Source: an uncultured Clostridia bacterium (GTDB lineage: Bacteria; Bacillota; Clostridia; Oscillospirales; Ruminococcaceae). Taken from it: a stretch of 64,000 bases of DNA. A program made the translations under genes and the position numbers. Each line of letters opens with the position of its first letter. Positions within the stretch are counted from its first letter, which is position 1. Of the stretch, positions 8,817-18,117 are shown in pieces. Below the pieces are notes generated by a model, which was given only the letters and a program-made list of their open reading frames with translations, was not told the origin of the DNA and made no database searches. Location of the stretch: positions 1 to 64,000 of the forward strand of contig CAMDZD010000002.1 in assembly GCA_945910815.1 (NCBI GenBank), read 5' to 3'.

Positions 8817-10490
8817 TTACTTTGAAAAAACAACCTTGCGGTATGTATCAAATTTAAACCACTTTCTGAAATATTCCGCATTGTCGGGATTGTATTCGGC
8901 AAGAAAATCTCTTAATTCTGAATCCGATGATACTTTTATTTCAAATCCTCTGCCGTTTATGAGAGGGAATCCGCTGTATTTGTATTCACTGAAAGGAATT
9001 ATTCCAGCAATTTTTCTGTTTCGGATTTTTACGGCTGTTTTATCTCTTAATACAAGTATATCAAAGCTTTCGGGATAGCTGTAACTCTCGCCGGAAACCG
9101 GAATTTCTTCACCTGTTGTATATGTTTTGTGAACAGGCTGATATTTGAGAACATTCAGACTTGATGCATCATAGAAAAATTCTTCAAAAATATCTCCTCT
9201 TGCAGTAATATCACCGTTTCTGAAAGATGCTCTTTCACTTGATTCAGCCTTTTCGTCAGTTTTTTCAACGACTCCGCAGGCTGATGTCATATTTGTTACA
9301 CGGTCGATGAGTATAAGTTCTCCCAGTGTCTTGTGAGCTGAAAATTTATCAGCTACAATTCCCTCTGCAAGCTTTATATCACATACTGCAATGCCGTTTT
9401 TTGAAAGGCTGTCAGCTTTTATATGCTCTCCGGTATTTACATCAACTGCATATTCAATATTTGTAACTATTCCGGATATTGTTTTAGTTCCGAGCTTTAC
9501 AAGATAATCATTTCCGGCAACAAGAGGTTCATCGTCTGTCCATAAAAGAGAAACAGTAAGCTTTTTATATACTGCAATATCGTTGTTCTTTACGAGAACA
9601 CAGCCTCTTGATACATCTACTTCTTTATCAAGTGAAATCGTTACCGGCTGACCTTTGTGTGCTGTATCTGAATTTCTGTCAGTTACAAGTATGCTTTTTA
9701 CATGAGCTTTTTCATTGCTCGGAAGTGCAGTAATTTCATCGCCTACGCTTATACTGCCCGATTCAATCTGTCCCTGAAATCCTCTGAATGTATGGTCTGG
9801 TCGGCATACCCTCTGTACAGGCATATAAAATCCCTGCTCTTTGTCATCAGAGCTTATATCAACATTTTCAAGATATTCAAGGAGAGGCTCTCCCTTATAC
9901 CACGGAATATTTTCAGACTTTACAGTAACATTATCGCCCTCTGTTGCGGAAAGAGGAATTATTTTCACATTTTCGAGAGAAAGCTCGGATTTAAGCTCTG
10001 TAATCTGTTTTTCAATTTCTCTGAAACGTTCTTCGCTGTATCCGACCAAATCCATTTTATTAACAGCGAATACAAAATATTTTATTCCCATAAGACTGCA
10101 TATTCTTGCATGACGTCTTGTCTGCACGAGAACTCCCTGAGATGCGTCAACGAGAATTACTGCAAGGTCTGCAAATGATGCTCCGACTGCCATATTTCTT
10201 GTATATTCTTCATGTCCGGGAGTATCGGCTACAATAAAGCTCCTGTTGTCTGTTGTAAAATAACGGTATGCAACGTCTATTGTGATACCCTGTTCACGTT
10301 CTGCCATAAGACCGTCAAGCAGTAATGAATAGTCAATTTTTCCGTTTCTGCTTCCGACTTTGCTGTCAAGCTCAAGAGCCTTTTTCTGGTCGGCGTAAAG
10401 TAGCTTTGAATCATAAAGAATATGTCCTATAAGTGTTGACTTACCGTCATCTACACTTCCGCATGTAATAAATTTAAGTAAACCTTTCAT
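8817..10490 (-). CDS. cysN: sulfate adenylyltransferase large subunit (GTPase)
   Basis: 557 residues. With CysD it makes APS from ATP and sulfate, using GTP hydrolysis to drive the reaction. GTPase motifs are intact: G1 GSVDDGKST (11-19), G3 DTPGHE (89-94), G4 NKMD (144-147). It is longer than E. coli CysN (about 475); the extra ~125 residues at the C-terminus (PVSGESYSYPESFD to the end) contain no P-loop, so this is not a CysC/APS kinase fusion, and I do not recognise the domain. The start codon overlaps the cysD stop (TGATG), so the two are translationally coupled. It is the last gene of the sulfate operon. Confidence 0.93.
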   Translation of the reverse strand: MKGLLKFITCGSVDDGKSTLIGHILYDSKLLYADQKKALELDSKVGSRNGKIDYSLLLDGLMAEREQGITIDVAYRYFTTDNRSFIVADTPGHEEYTRNMAVGASFADLAVILVDASQGVLVQTRRHARICSLMGIKYFVFAVNKMDLVGYSEERFREIEKQITELKSELSLENVKIIPLSATEGDNVTVKSENIPWYKGEPLLEYLENVDISSDDKEQGFYMPVQRVCRPDHTFRGFQGQIESGSISVGDEITALPSNEKAHVKSILVTDRNSDTAHKGQPVTISLDKEVDVSRGCVLVKNNDIAVYKKLTVSLLWTDDEPLVAGNDYLVKLGTKTISGIVTNIEYAVDVNTGEHIKADSLSKNGIAVCDIKLAEGIVADKFSAHKTLGELILIDRVTNMTSACGVVEKTDEKAESSERASFRNGDITARGDIFEEFFYDASSLNVLKYQPVHKTYTTGEEIPVSGESYSYPESFDILVLRDKTAVKIRNRKIAGIIPFSEYKYSGFPLINGRGFEIKVSSDSELRDFLAEYNPDNAEYFRKWFKFDTYRKVVFSK

Positions 10491-11389
10491 CAGAAATAAC
10501 CTTCTCTCTTTCTTCTTTCCATACTTCCGGCTGATTCGCTGTCAATGACACGTGTCGTACGTTCTGAAGATACTGCACTTAATGTTTCTTCAATAATTTC
10601 GTCAAGAGTTTTGGCAGTGGATTCAATTCCGCCCGTAAGAGGATAACAGCCCAGAGTTCTGAAACGTACTGACTTGTATTCCGGAACTTCTCCGTCCCTA
10701 AGCGGGAATCTTTCATCATCAACCATAATCAAATTTCCGTCACGTTCAACAACGGGACGCTTGTCCGCAAAGTAAAGCGGTACTATATCTATATTTTCAC
10801 GCTTGATATACTGCCATATATCTTTTTCAGTCCAGTTTGAAAGAGGGAAAACTCTTATACTTTCGCCCTTGTGGATTTTGGCATTGTAAAGTTTCCACAT
10901 TTCGGGACGCTGATTTTTGGGATTCCAAGCCTGAGCCTCGTTTCGGAAAGAGAATATTCTCTCTTTTGCACGTGATTTTTCTTCATCACGTCTTCCGCCT
11001 CCGAAAGCAGCTGTAAAACCATATTTTTTAAGAGCCTGCTTTAATGCCTGCGTTTTCATAATATCAGTATATGCAGAACCGGAATCAAACGGATTTATTC
11101 CCTGTTTTATACCGTCCTCGTTTGTATATACAAGCATTTCTATTCCGAGCTTTTTTGCTGTATCGTCACGGAATTTTATCATATCCTTGAATTTCCACGT
11201 CGTATCGATATGCAGAAACGGAAACGGCGGTTTTTCAGGGTAAAATGCTTTCATAGCAAGGTGGAGCATTACTGAACTGTCCTTTCCTATTGAATAAAGC
11301 ATAACAGGTTTTTCACATTCAGAGGCAACCTCCCTTATTATATATATAGCCTCTGCCTCAAGCTCATCGAGATGTGAGTATTCGCTCAT
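10490..11389 (-). CDS. cysD: sulfate adenylyltransferase small subunit
   Basis: 299 residues of the PP-loop ATP pyrophosphatase/PAPS-reductase family. It carries the catalytic site for APS formation, with the PP-loop [10 protein letters not shown] near residue 35 and [12 protein letters not shown] typical of CysD. I chose ATG at 11389 rather than the in-frame GTG at 11398, because that GTG is part of the AAGGAGTG ribosome binding site. It ends with the conserved ERRKREGYF. Position between aprB and cysN makes it part of one activation-reduction unit. Confidence 0.94.
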   Translation of the reverse strand: MSEYSHLDELEAEAIYIIREVASECEKPVMLYSIGKDSSVMLHLAMKAFYPEKPPFPFLHIDTTWKFKDMIKFRDDTAKKLGIEMLVYTNEDGIKQGINPFDSGSAYTDIMKTQALKQALKKYGFTAAFGGGRRDEEKSRAKERIFSFRNEAQAWNPKNQRPEMWKLYNAKIHKGESIRVFPLSNWTEKDIWQYIKRENIDIVPLYFADKRPVVERDGNLIMVDDERFPLRDGEVPEYKSVRFRTLGCYPLTGGIESTAKTLDEIIEETLSAVSSERTTRVIDSESAGSMERRKREGYF

Positions 11390-11401
11390 TATATTCACTC
11401 C

Positions 11402-11713
11402 TTAGTATTTATTTGATTCTTTGCTGTTGATTTGTATTTCTGTAACTCTGCCGTCATAATGTTCAATAACCCAGTTAAGAATATCTCCTTTGCTTTCTGT
11501 ATGCACAAGACTTCCCATACCGCCTATATCAGCTCCGAGAAAGAATTTCACGGCATTGACGGGACATTCTTTAATACAGGAAGTACAGCCCCAGCAGTCT
11601 TTGGGATATTTTATGTATGCCTTTTTTCCGTCAAGCTTTATCAGACTTCCGGGGCATACTTCGGAACATTTTCCACAGCCTACGCATTTGTTTCTGTCAA
11701 TTGCTATGCTCAT
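11402..11713 (-). CDS. adenylylsulfate reductase beta-like 4Fe-4S ferredoxin
   Basis: 103 residues with two 4Fe-4S motifs, [13 protein letters not shown] and [13 protein letters not shown], and the AprB-like tail after them. In AprAB this subunit passes electrons to the FAD of the alpha subunit for reduction of APS to sulfite and AMP. It is shorter than dissimilatory AprB (about 150), lacking the longer C-terminal tail that wraps AprA. Its start lies 17 nt inside the end of the alpha gene, with AGGAGA before it. Placement with cysDN and the uptake genes points to assimilation. Confidence 0.85.
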   Translation of the reverse strand: MSIAIDRNKCVGCGKCSEVCPGSLIKLDGKKAYIKYPKDCWGCTSCIKECPVNAVKFFLGADIGGMGSLVHTESKGDILNWVIEHYDGRVTEIQINSKESNKY

Positions 11714-13379
11714 AAATCTGATTCTCCTTTACAAGCTCACGCTTTATAATTTTTAATGAACCGTTTTCAAGTCTTGAATTTATATAGCATCTGAAATTTA
11801 TATTATCTTTTTCGGGATAGTCAAGATTTTCAGCAAAGCTATGCCAACGGGTTTCCTTTCTTGCCTTAAGATGTGCAATAAGACTATGGCATACCGTCAG
11901 ACGTTCTTTCAGTTCATATATGAACATAAGCTCATGACAGTCATCGGCGTGAAGATTTCCGGCAAGTTTTTCAAGCTTTGATATTTTTTCATCTGCAAGG
12001 TCAAGCTGTTTTTCATTGAAACGGTAATTTGTTTTTATTCCGCCTGCATATGAATCCATTACGGTCTGCATAGCCTCCTCAAGCTGTTCACATGTAAAAA
12101 GTGAACTGGTATCAGAGAAATATTTTTCAGTTTCAGAAAGATGTTCCGATATTTCAGCATTGCTTATATCAGGTGTTTTTTCTGATTTTATATAATCAAT
12201 TGCTGATAAGGCTGATATTTCACCCTCTGCCAATGCTCCTGTAACATACTTCTGCGGACAGCCTCCTGCAACGTCTCCCGATGCGAAAAGTCCGTTTATT
12301 GTTGTAGCTCTTTTTGTGTCTACCCAGTAACCGCTTGCTGTATGACCTCCGACAATATACGGTTCAGTTCCTTCGATTTCAACATTCTGCTGTGAAGGAT
12401 TTTTTCCGCTTTCTATCCACTTTATAGTCTGTGAGGGAGACATATTCAGATATGCTTTAAGAAGTGATTCGTCCTGCTCGGGAGTTATTCCCTCTGTTCT
12501 GAGATAACAAGGACCTCTGCCCTCTATGTTTTCCGTAACAGTTCCGTGTACTCTCTGCGAAGTAGTCAGACCGTATTTGTTTTCATATACTTCACCGAGT
12601 GAATTTATCTGCTTTGCTCCGACTCCCTGTGCAAGAGTTCCTGTCGGTGAAATAGTATCCTTACATCTCAAAGCTATAAAACGCATTTCCAGAGTAGTCA
12701 TTTCTGCTCCGGCACGTATTCCCATTGCATAGCCTGCACCCGTATTGAAAGGCGAATACCACATTTTATGACGTGAAAATCCTGCATTGTTCGGCTTGTA
12801 AAGTCCGGACGCTCCTCCTGTTGCAATTATTACTGCCTTTGCCTGTATTGTATAAAATATTCCGCTTTCCGTTCCGAACCCGTATGCACCTTTTATTCTG
12901 TTATCCTCAACGGAAAAGTCAGTAATATTAACATGATTCATAATTCTGACATTCGGGAGATTTTCAACTGCCTTTGCAAGTATCGGCTTGATGTTTTCTC
13001 CGTTGATTTTAAGATTTCTGTTACCTCTTGTAACATATTTTCCGTTTTCGTCTTTAAGAATTACAAGTCCAAGCTTTTCAAGACGTTCCGTCACTGAATT
13101 TAATCTTTCAGACATAGTAAGCAGAAGGTCTCCCCTTACGATTTCGTCAGCATCTTTTCTCGCATAGTCAACATAATCCTGTGGCGTATGACCTTCCGTT
13201 ATATAGGCATTAAGGGCATTTACTCCCGATGCAAGGCAACCGCTACGCTTTATATTAGCTTTTTCGCATATAATAACCTTTGTTCCGGGAGAATTTTTCG
13301 CAATTGTCAGACCTGCATAACAGCCTGCCGTTCCTCCGCCGATAATAAGTATATCAGTTATAAGTTTTTCTGATTTCAT
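11697..13379 (-). CDS. adenylylsulfate reductase alpha-like flavoprotein
   Basis: 560 residues of the fumarate reductase/succinate dehydrogenase flavoprotein family. The N-terminal FAD site is [10 protein letters not shown] (about 14-23), and a second flavin region reads FASGDVAGG near residue 358. Together with the adjacent ferredoxin this fits AprA, which reduces APS to sulfite. It is somewhat shorter than dissimilatory AprA. No dsrAB or CysH-type reductase lies in the window. The same gene set, including cysDN and the sulfate ABC genes, is known from saccharolytic clostridia. Start supported by AAGGTG 6 nt upstream. Confidence 0.85.
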   Translation of the reverse strand: MKSEKLITDILIIGGGTAGCYAGLTIAKNSPGTKVIICEKANIKRSGCLASGVNALNAYITEGHTPQDYVDYARKDADEIVRGDLLLTMSERLNSVTERLEKLGLVILKDENGKYVTRGNRNLKINGENIKPILAKAVENLPNVRIMNHVNITDFSVEDNRIKGAYGFGTESGIFYTIQAKAVIIATGGASGLYKPNNAGFSRHKMWYSPFNTGAGYAMGIRAGAEMTTLEMRFIALRCKDTISPTGTLAQGVGAKQINSLGEVYENKYGLTTSQRVHGTVTENIEGRGPCYLRTEGITPEQDESLLKAYLNMSPSQTIKWIESGKNPSQQNVEIEGTEPYIVGGHTASGYWVDTKRATTINGLFASGDVAGGCPQKYVTGALAEGEISALSAIDYIKSEKTPDISNAEISEHLSETEKYFSDTSSLFTCEQLEEAMQTVMDSYAGGIKTNYRFNEKQLDLADEKISKLEKLAGNLHADDCHELMFIYELKERLTVCHSLIAHLKARKETRWHSFAENLDYPEKDNINFRCYINSRLENGSLKIIKRELVKENQIYEHSN

Positions 13380-13406
13380 TTCCGCACCTTCTTTATGTAT
13401 TGAATA

Positions 13407-14471
13407 TTAAATAAATACTGAATTTTCCGAAAGGGTTTTGTTTTCAAGTATATACGCTTTATCTCCCGATGTAACAAAAATACGGTAAAGGAATACGTCA
13501 ACTTTTTCTCCTTTTTTTATTTCAGAATGATTCAGACCACGATGTGCGGTAACTATACTGCCGTTGACTTTAATTTTAAGCTCCGTCACGTCTCCACGGA
13601 ATGAAACCTGTATAACTTCACCCTCCGATGCCGATGCACGGTAAACTATATTTTCCGTCTTTTTTGCAACCTTTACAAATTCGGGGCGGACAATAGCCTT
13701 TTCTGCGTTCGGAATTTTTTCAAAACTGCTGAATTTTGTATAGTCTTCAAGCAGTGACGTATGACCGAAAAATGATGCTGTAAAAGCTGTCTCGGGTTTC
13801 TGATAAACTTCCGAGGGAGTTCCAATCTGTTCAACTCTGCCCTTGTTTGTAATAATTATCTTGTCGGCAACTTCAATAGCCTCGTCCTGGTCGTGAGTAA
13901 CAAAAATACTTGTAATTCCGAGCTTTGTAATAATTTCTCTTAACCAGCTACGGAGTTCCTGCCTTACCTTTGCATCAATAGCGGAAAACGGTTCGTCAAG
14001 GAGCAGAAGCTGTGGATTCGGTGCCAACGCTCTCGCAAATGCCACTCTCTGACGCTGTCCGCCTGAAAGCTGACTCGGATAGCGTTTTTCAAGTCCTTTA
14101 AGCCCTATAAGCTCAATAAGTTCCGAAACACGTTCCTTTATATAGCTTTTATCCGCTTTCTGCACTTTAAGTCCGAATGCTATGTTTTCGTATACTGTCA
14201 TATATCTGAAAAGTGCATAATTCTGAAATACAAAGCCGATTCCACGCTTGCTCGGGTGAATATCGTTTACAACCTTACCGTCAATAATTATTTCTCCGCT
14301 GTCGGGATTTTCAAGTCCGGCAATCATTCTTAATATTGTAGTTTTACCGCTACCGCTTGCACCGAGAAGTCCAATCAGACTTCCCTTTTCGATTCCGAAA
14401 CTTACATTGTCGGATGCCTTGTAATCTCCGAATGTCTTGTTTATATTTTTCAGCTCAACGTACATCTTCAT
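13407..14471 (-). CDS. cysA: sulfate ABC transporter ATP-binding protein
   Basis: 354 residues. Walker A GASGSGKTT, signature LSGGQRQRVAFARA, Walker B LLLLDEPFSA, H-loop FVTHD, and a C-terminal regulatory (TOBE-like) domain from about residue 240. It energises sulfate import through CysT/CysW. I chose ATG at 14471 (AGAGG 4 nt upstream); ATG at 14465 is an alternative. The gene overlaps the end of cysW by 17 nt. Confidence 0.92.
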   Translation of the reverse strand: MKMYVELKNINKTFGDYKASDNVSFGIEKGSLIGLLGASGSGKTTILRMIAGLENPDSGEIIIDGKVVNDIHPSKRGIGFVFQNYALFRYMTVYENIAFGLKVQKADKSYIKERVSELIELIGLKGLEKRYPSQLSGGQRQRVAFARALAPNPQLLLLDEPFSAIDAKVRQELRSWLREIITKLGITSIFVTHDQDEAIEVADKIIITNKGRVEQIGTPSEVYQKPETAFTASFFGHTSLLEDYTKFSSFEKIPNAEKAIVRPEFVKVAKKTENIVYRASASEGEVIQVSFRGDVTELKIKVNGSIVTAHRGLNHSEIKKGEKVDVFLYRIFVTSGDKAYILENKTLSENSVFI

Positions 14472-15288
14472 TATTCCTCTTTCCGATATATTCAATAATA
14501 CTTCTTATGATTAATATTGCTACTGCAAGCATTACAAGTATTGAAGATACTGCAAATGCCGGAACATACTGAAACTCATTGAACAGTATTTCAACGTGGA
14601 GGGGGAGTGTATTTGTTTTTCCTCTGAGATGTCCCGAAAGTACCGAAACTGCACCGAATTCACCGATTGCCCTTGCAACGCAGAGTACAATTCCATAAAG
14701 GAAAGCCCATTTTATATGCGGGAACGTTACTTTCGTAAAGATTTTAAATCCACCTGCTCCCATAAGTGCAGACGCTTCCTCCTCATCAGTTCCCTGTGCC
14801 TCAAGTACCGGAATAAGTTCCCTTGAAATAAATGGAAATGTAACAAATACAGTTGCAAGAATTATTCCGGGGACGGCAAAGACTACATTTATATTAAGCT
14901 CCTGCAAATAGGGATATAAAAAACTCTGTCTGCCGAATGTAAGGACGAATATAAGACCTGCTATTATAGGCGAAACCGTTACAGGAACATCTATAAGAGC
15001 CGTAAGGATTTTTTTGCCTCTGAAACGGTATTTCGTAATAGTCCACGCAGAGAAAAGTCCGAAAATTGTATTGAATATTACTGCAAAGGCTGTCGCCTCA
15101 AGAGTCAGCAGAAGTGCTTTGACTGTATATTCATCGGTAACTGCTTGAATATATGTATCCCAGCCTTTTCTCAGTGCCTCCATTATGACCGTGACAAGCG
15201 GAAGTATTAGCATTACGAATACGAAAAGAAAGCTGATTCCTACAAGAATCCATTTTGTAACCTTTGAACCGGTGTTTTTGTTATCCAT
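14455..15288 (-). CDS. cysW: sulfate ABC transporter permease
   Basis: 277 residues with six predicted membrane helices. The EAA loop reads EEEASALMGAGGFKIFTKVTFP, as expected for contact with CysA. It forms the membrane channel with CysT. The start follows AGGAGG by 9 nt, 13 nt after the cysT stop. Confidence 0.92.
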   Translation of the reverse strand: MDNKNTGSKVTKWILVGISFLFVFVMLILPLVTVIMEALRKGWDTYIQAVTDEYTVKALLLTLEATAFAVIFNTIFGLFSAWTITKYRFRGKKILTALIDVPVTVSPIIAGLIFVLTFGRQSFLYPYLQELNINVVFAVPGIILATVFVTFPFISRELIPVLEAQGTDEEEASALMGAGGFKIFTKVTFPHIKWAFLYGIVLCVARAIGEFGAVSVLSGHLRGKTNTLPLHVEILFNEFQYVPAFAVSSILVMLAVAILIIRSIIEYIGKRNNEDVR

Positions 15289-15301
15289 AGTGTTCAGCCT
15301 C

Positions 15302-16129
15302 CTATCTGCCGAGAATCCTGGTATTTCTTGCTTGTATAAGGTTTACGATGAAAAGTATCAGAAACGCTGTAACAAGCATTACAAGAGCTATTGCGGTCGC
15401 ACTTGAATAATCATATTCCTGAAGTTCCGACATGATTATAAGCGGAGTTATTTCTGTTTCAAAAGGCTTGTTTCCTGCTATAAATACAACACTGCCGTAT
15501 TCTCCGAGACATCTGCCGAATGCAAGACCGAATCCCGTAATTGCTGGGGGAAGTATTTCGGGAAGAATTACACTTCTAAATATTTTTCCTCCCGATGCTC
15601 CCATTACTTTTGATGCCTCCTCATATGAGGGGTCAAGCTTTTCAAGTACCGGCTGTACCGCACGCACTACAAAGGGAATACCTATAAAAACAAGTGCAAC
15701 GGTTATTCCTATTCTTGTATATGCTATTTTTATTCCGAAATTTGCAAAGAATTTTCCGACAAGTCCTTTGTCTGATGTAAGCGATGTAAGGGCAATTCCG
15801 GCTACTGCCGTAGGCATTGCAAAAGGCAGTTCAATAAGTCCGTCAATTATTCTTTTCAGAGGAAAATCATATCTCACAAGAACCCATGCAAGAATTATTC
15901 CCATAACCATATTTATAAGTGATGCTATAAAAGCTGTTATAAAACTGACTTTAAAGCTTGCAAGAACTCTTTCTCTTGTAATGGTTTCCCATATTTCGGA
16001 AAAACTCATATGTGATGTGAATATTACAAGCGAGGCAAGCGGAATTATTACTATAAGGCTTACCATTGCCAAGGTAACTCCCATTGAAATTCCAAATGCC
16101 GGAATAACTCTTTTTCCTGCCTTTTTCAT
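15302..16129 (-). CDS. cysT: sulfate ABC transporter permease
   Basis: 275 residues, six helices, with the EAA loop SYEEASKVMGASGGKIFRSV and family-typical GRCLGEYGSVVFIAGNKP near the C-terminus, which identifies the sulfate/thiosulfate CysT (CysU) branch. Lies directly after the binding-protein gene. Confidence 0.92.
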   Translation of the reverse strand: MKKAGKRVIPAFGISMGVTLAMVSLIVIIPLASLVIFTSHMSFSEIWETITRERVLASFKVSFITAFIASLINMVMGIILAWVLVRYDFPLKRIIDGLIELPFAMPTAVAGIALTSLTSDKGLVGKFFANFGIKIAYTRIGITVALVFIGIPFVVRAVQPVLEKLDPSYEEASKVMGASGGKIFRSVILPEILPPAITGFGLAFGRCLGEYGSVVFIAGNKPFETEITPLIIMSELQEYDYSSATAIALVMLVTAFLILFIVNLIQARNTRILGR

Positions 16130-16144
16130 GCTGATTAATGCTCC

Positions 16145-17173
16145 TTATTTTTCATATATCTGGTCAAATATTCCGCCGTCGGCAAAATGTTCTTCCTGTG
16201 CCTTGTCCCAGCCACCGAAATCATCTATTGTCACAAGATTTACATTAAGGTCAAATACGTCTGAAAATTCGTTAAGAATATCAGGATTTGACGGACGGTA
16301 GAAATTTTTTCCTGCGAGTCTCTGTGCATCATCGGAATAGAGATAATTAAGATATTCCGTTGCAACTTCTCTTGTTCCTCTCTTGTCAACGACACTGTCT
16401 ACTACTGCAACAGACGGCTGTGCAAGAATACTTATGCTTGGTGTAATTATTTCATATTCATCGGGATTATCCTGAATTGAAAGATATGCTTCATTTTCCC
16501 ATGCAAGAAGAACATCTCCCTGACCGTTTTCAACAAATGTAGTAGTTGCTCCTCTTGCTCCCGAATCAAGAACGAGAACGTTTTTATAAAGCTTTTTCAC
16601 AAAATCCTTTATCTGACTTTCGTCACCATTGAATTTTTTATCAGCGTATGCCCACGAAGCAAGATAATTCCACCTTGCACCGCCTGATGTTTTCGGATTC
16701 GGAGTTATAACTCCTACACCGTCCTTTACGATGTCGTCCCAGTCGTGAATATTTTTAGGATTGCCCTTGCGTACAAGAAATACAATAGTTGAAGTATATG
16801 GTGAACTGTCCTTGTCAAATTCATCAACCCAGCCTTCATCTATAAGTCCGGCATTCTGAATAGCTTTGACATCATATTCAAGAGCAAGGGTAACAACATC
16901 GGCTTCAAGACCGTTTGCAACTTCAAGAGCCTGCTTTCCCGAACCGCCGTGTGACTGCGTAATTTCAACGTCCTGACCTTTAAGTTCCTTCCAGTGCTTT
17001 GCGAAAATCTCATTATATGCAGAATAAAGTTCTCTTGTCGGGTCGTATGATACATTTGTAATAGTTACCTTTCCGCTTTCGGAATTTGTTCCAGAGCCAG
17101 AGCCACAGCCTGTTAAAAGTGATGTAAATGCAACTGCTGACGCTAATAAAGCTGAAATTATTTTTCTTTTCAT
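16145..17173 (-). CDS. sulfate-binding lipoprotein
   Basis: 342 residues. Residues 1-23 are a lipoprotein signal peptide ([11 protein letters not shown], Cys about 23). The mature part is an Sbp/CysP-type periplasmic-binding fold: [64 protein letters not shown] are conserved in sulfate/thiosulfate-binding proteins. As first gene of the operon it follows a consensus promoter and a ~140-nt leader with one hairpin. Start supported by GAGGT. Confidence 0.92.
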   Translation of the reverse strand: MKRKIISALLASAVAFTSLLTGCGSGSGTNSESGKVTITNVSYDPTRELYSAYNEIFAKHWKELKGQDVEITQSHGGSGKQALEVANGLEADVVTLALEYDVKAIQNAGLIDEGWVDEFDKDSSPYTSTIVFLVRKGNPKNIHDWDDIVKDGVGVITPNPKTSGGARWNYLASWAYADKKFNGDESQIKDFVKKLYKNVLVLDSGARGATTTFVENGQGDVLLAWENEAYLSIQDNPDEYEIITPSISILAQPSVAVVDSVVDKRGTREVATEYLNYLYSDDAQRLAGKNFYRPSNPDILNEFSDVFDLNVNLVTIDDFGGWDKAQEEHFADGGIFDQIYEK

Positions 17174-17214
17174 AGTATATTACCTCATTTCGTAAAATTA
17201 AGTTTAAAGGAGAA

Positions 17215-17245
17215 AGTGAAGCAATTTTAACAGCGGATTAATCCT
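17215..17245 (-). promoter_or_regulatory. hairpin in the sulfate operon leader
   Basis: On the minus strand AACAGC and GCTGTT flank GGA/TCC, a 9-bp interrupted stem between the promoter and sbp. There is no T run after it, so it is not a terminator; role unknown. The rest of the 17174-17484 gap holds the sulfate promoter and the end of the Rrf2 transcript. Confidence 0.35.
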
Positions 17246-17328
17246 CCGGCTGTTGAAAGTATATAAAATATTTTCATAATTCTGTTTTTTCTCAATTCAT
17301 ATAAATTCGATAGGTTTAATATACTTGG

Positions 17329-17357
17329 ATTATATCACAGTATTTTCCATTTGTCAA
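17329..17357 (-). promoter_or_regulatory. sigma-A promoter of the sulfate operon
   Basis: TTGACA-N17-TATAAT on the minus strand, a perfect consensus. Such strength would normally need a repressor, and the adjacent Rrf2 gene is the obvious candidate. Confidence 0.85.
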
Positions 17358-17440
17358 TACCCGTTTACAATTTTTTGCAGTATTGTCTATTATTCCTATA
17401 TGCTTAATATGAATTATTGTGAAAACAGTACAACAAATAA

Positions 17441-17478
17441 TCAAAAATAACAGGCTCACCTCTTTCAGCGAACCCGTT
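17441..17478 (-). terminator. terminator after the Rrf2 regulator
   Basis: On the minus strand an 11-bp stem (AACGGGTTCGC with GGTGAGCCTGTT, three G-T pairs) is followed by ATTTTTG. It starts 6 nt after the stop codon. Confidence 0.7.
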
Positions 17479-17484
17479 TTCAGT

Positions 17485-17895
17485 TCAGATACAATAATCA
17501 AAATAATCTTTCTGGCGTTCAATTATATCCTGTACGGAGATGCTGTCAATACATTTTTCCATAACGTTGTGGATTTCTTCCCACACAAATGCAACAGGCT
17601 TGTCCGATTCATACTGCGGATTTTCCACGGGAATAAGTTCCCCCTCCGTTGCCCTTAAAACATCTCCGACCGTACAGCCGTAAGGCGATATGTTAAGCAT
17701 ATATCCGCCCTTGTTTCCTCTGTTTGTGCGTAAAATTCCCGATTTTACAAGCATAGGCACTATCTGCTCCAGATATTTTTTAGAAATATTCTGTCTTTCT
17801 GAAATATCTGAAAGAGAAATATAGCCATTATTCTGATGTTCAGCCAAATCCACGAGTAATTTTAACGCATATTTTGCTTTTGCTGAAAATTTCAT
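17485..17895 (-). CDS. Rrf2 family transcriptional regulator, CymR-like
   Basis: 136 residues: an N-terminal winged helix (ISERQNISKKYLEQIVPML, GGYML wing) and the Rrf2 dimerisation helix. It lacks the three-cysteine cluster of IscR; the only cysteines are scattered (about 74, 114, 135). That makes a CymR-like regulator of sulfur metabolism more likely than an Fe-S sensor. It sits immediately upstream of the sulfate operon with its own promoter, and a tandem repeat over its start site suggests autorepression. Regulation of the sulfate genes is inferred from position. Confidence 0.85.
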   Translation of the reverse strand: MKFSAKAKYALKLLVDLAEHQNNGYISLSDISERQNISKKYLEQIVPMLVKSGILRTNRGNKGGYMLNISPYGCTVGDVLRATEGELIPVENPQYESDKPVAFVWEEIHNVMEKCIDSISVQDIIERQKDYFDYCI

Positions 17896-17938
17896 AAAAA
17901 TTTTTCCCTTTCTTTAATAGTTTTAATTCAGATAAATA

Positions 17939-17964
17939 TTACTATTCCTATTTATTTACTATTC
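17939..17964 (-). promoter_or_regulatory. candidate Rrf2 operator: tandem 9-bp repeat at the start site
   Basis: TTACTATTC (plus strand) occurs twice, at 17939-17947 and 17956-17964, exactly 17 nt apart, just downstream of the regulator's -10. This is where an autorepressor would bind. A related AAAT-N3-ATAGG pattern lies downstream of the sulfate promoter at 17301-17320, but the similarity is weak. Confidence 0.4.
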
Positions 17965-17970
17965 TTTTTT

Positions 17971-17999
17971 ATTATATCATAACATTTTTGGTTTGTCAA
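17971..17999 (-). promoter_or_regulatory. sigma-A promoter of the Rrf2 gene
   Basis: TTGACA-N17-TATAAT on the minus strand, perfect consensus and spacing. Confidence 0.85.
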
Positions 18000-18048
18000 T
18001 AGTTTAATCTATACTTTCCCTATAAATTTTATATAATAAATTCTGTTA

Positions 18049-18091
18049 CAAAAAATCTCCCTGCCAATAAGTATAACAGGGAGTTTTTTTA
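18049..18091 (-). terminator. terminator after pectate lyase
   Basis: ACTCCCTG pairs with CAGGGAGA around a 13-nt loop and is followed by TTTTTT on the minus strand; T-rich on the other side too. Confidence 0.8.
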
Positions 18092-18117
18092 TTATATGAA
18101 TAAAATCTTATTTTTTA

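Noticed and set aside
8817..10490. CysNC fusion with APS kinase
   Set aside because: The C-terminal extension has no second P-loop or APS kinase motif.
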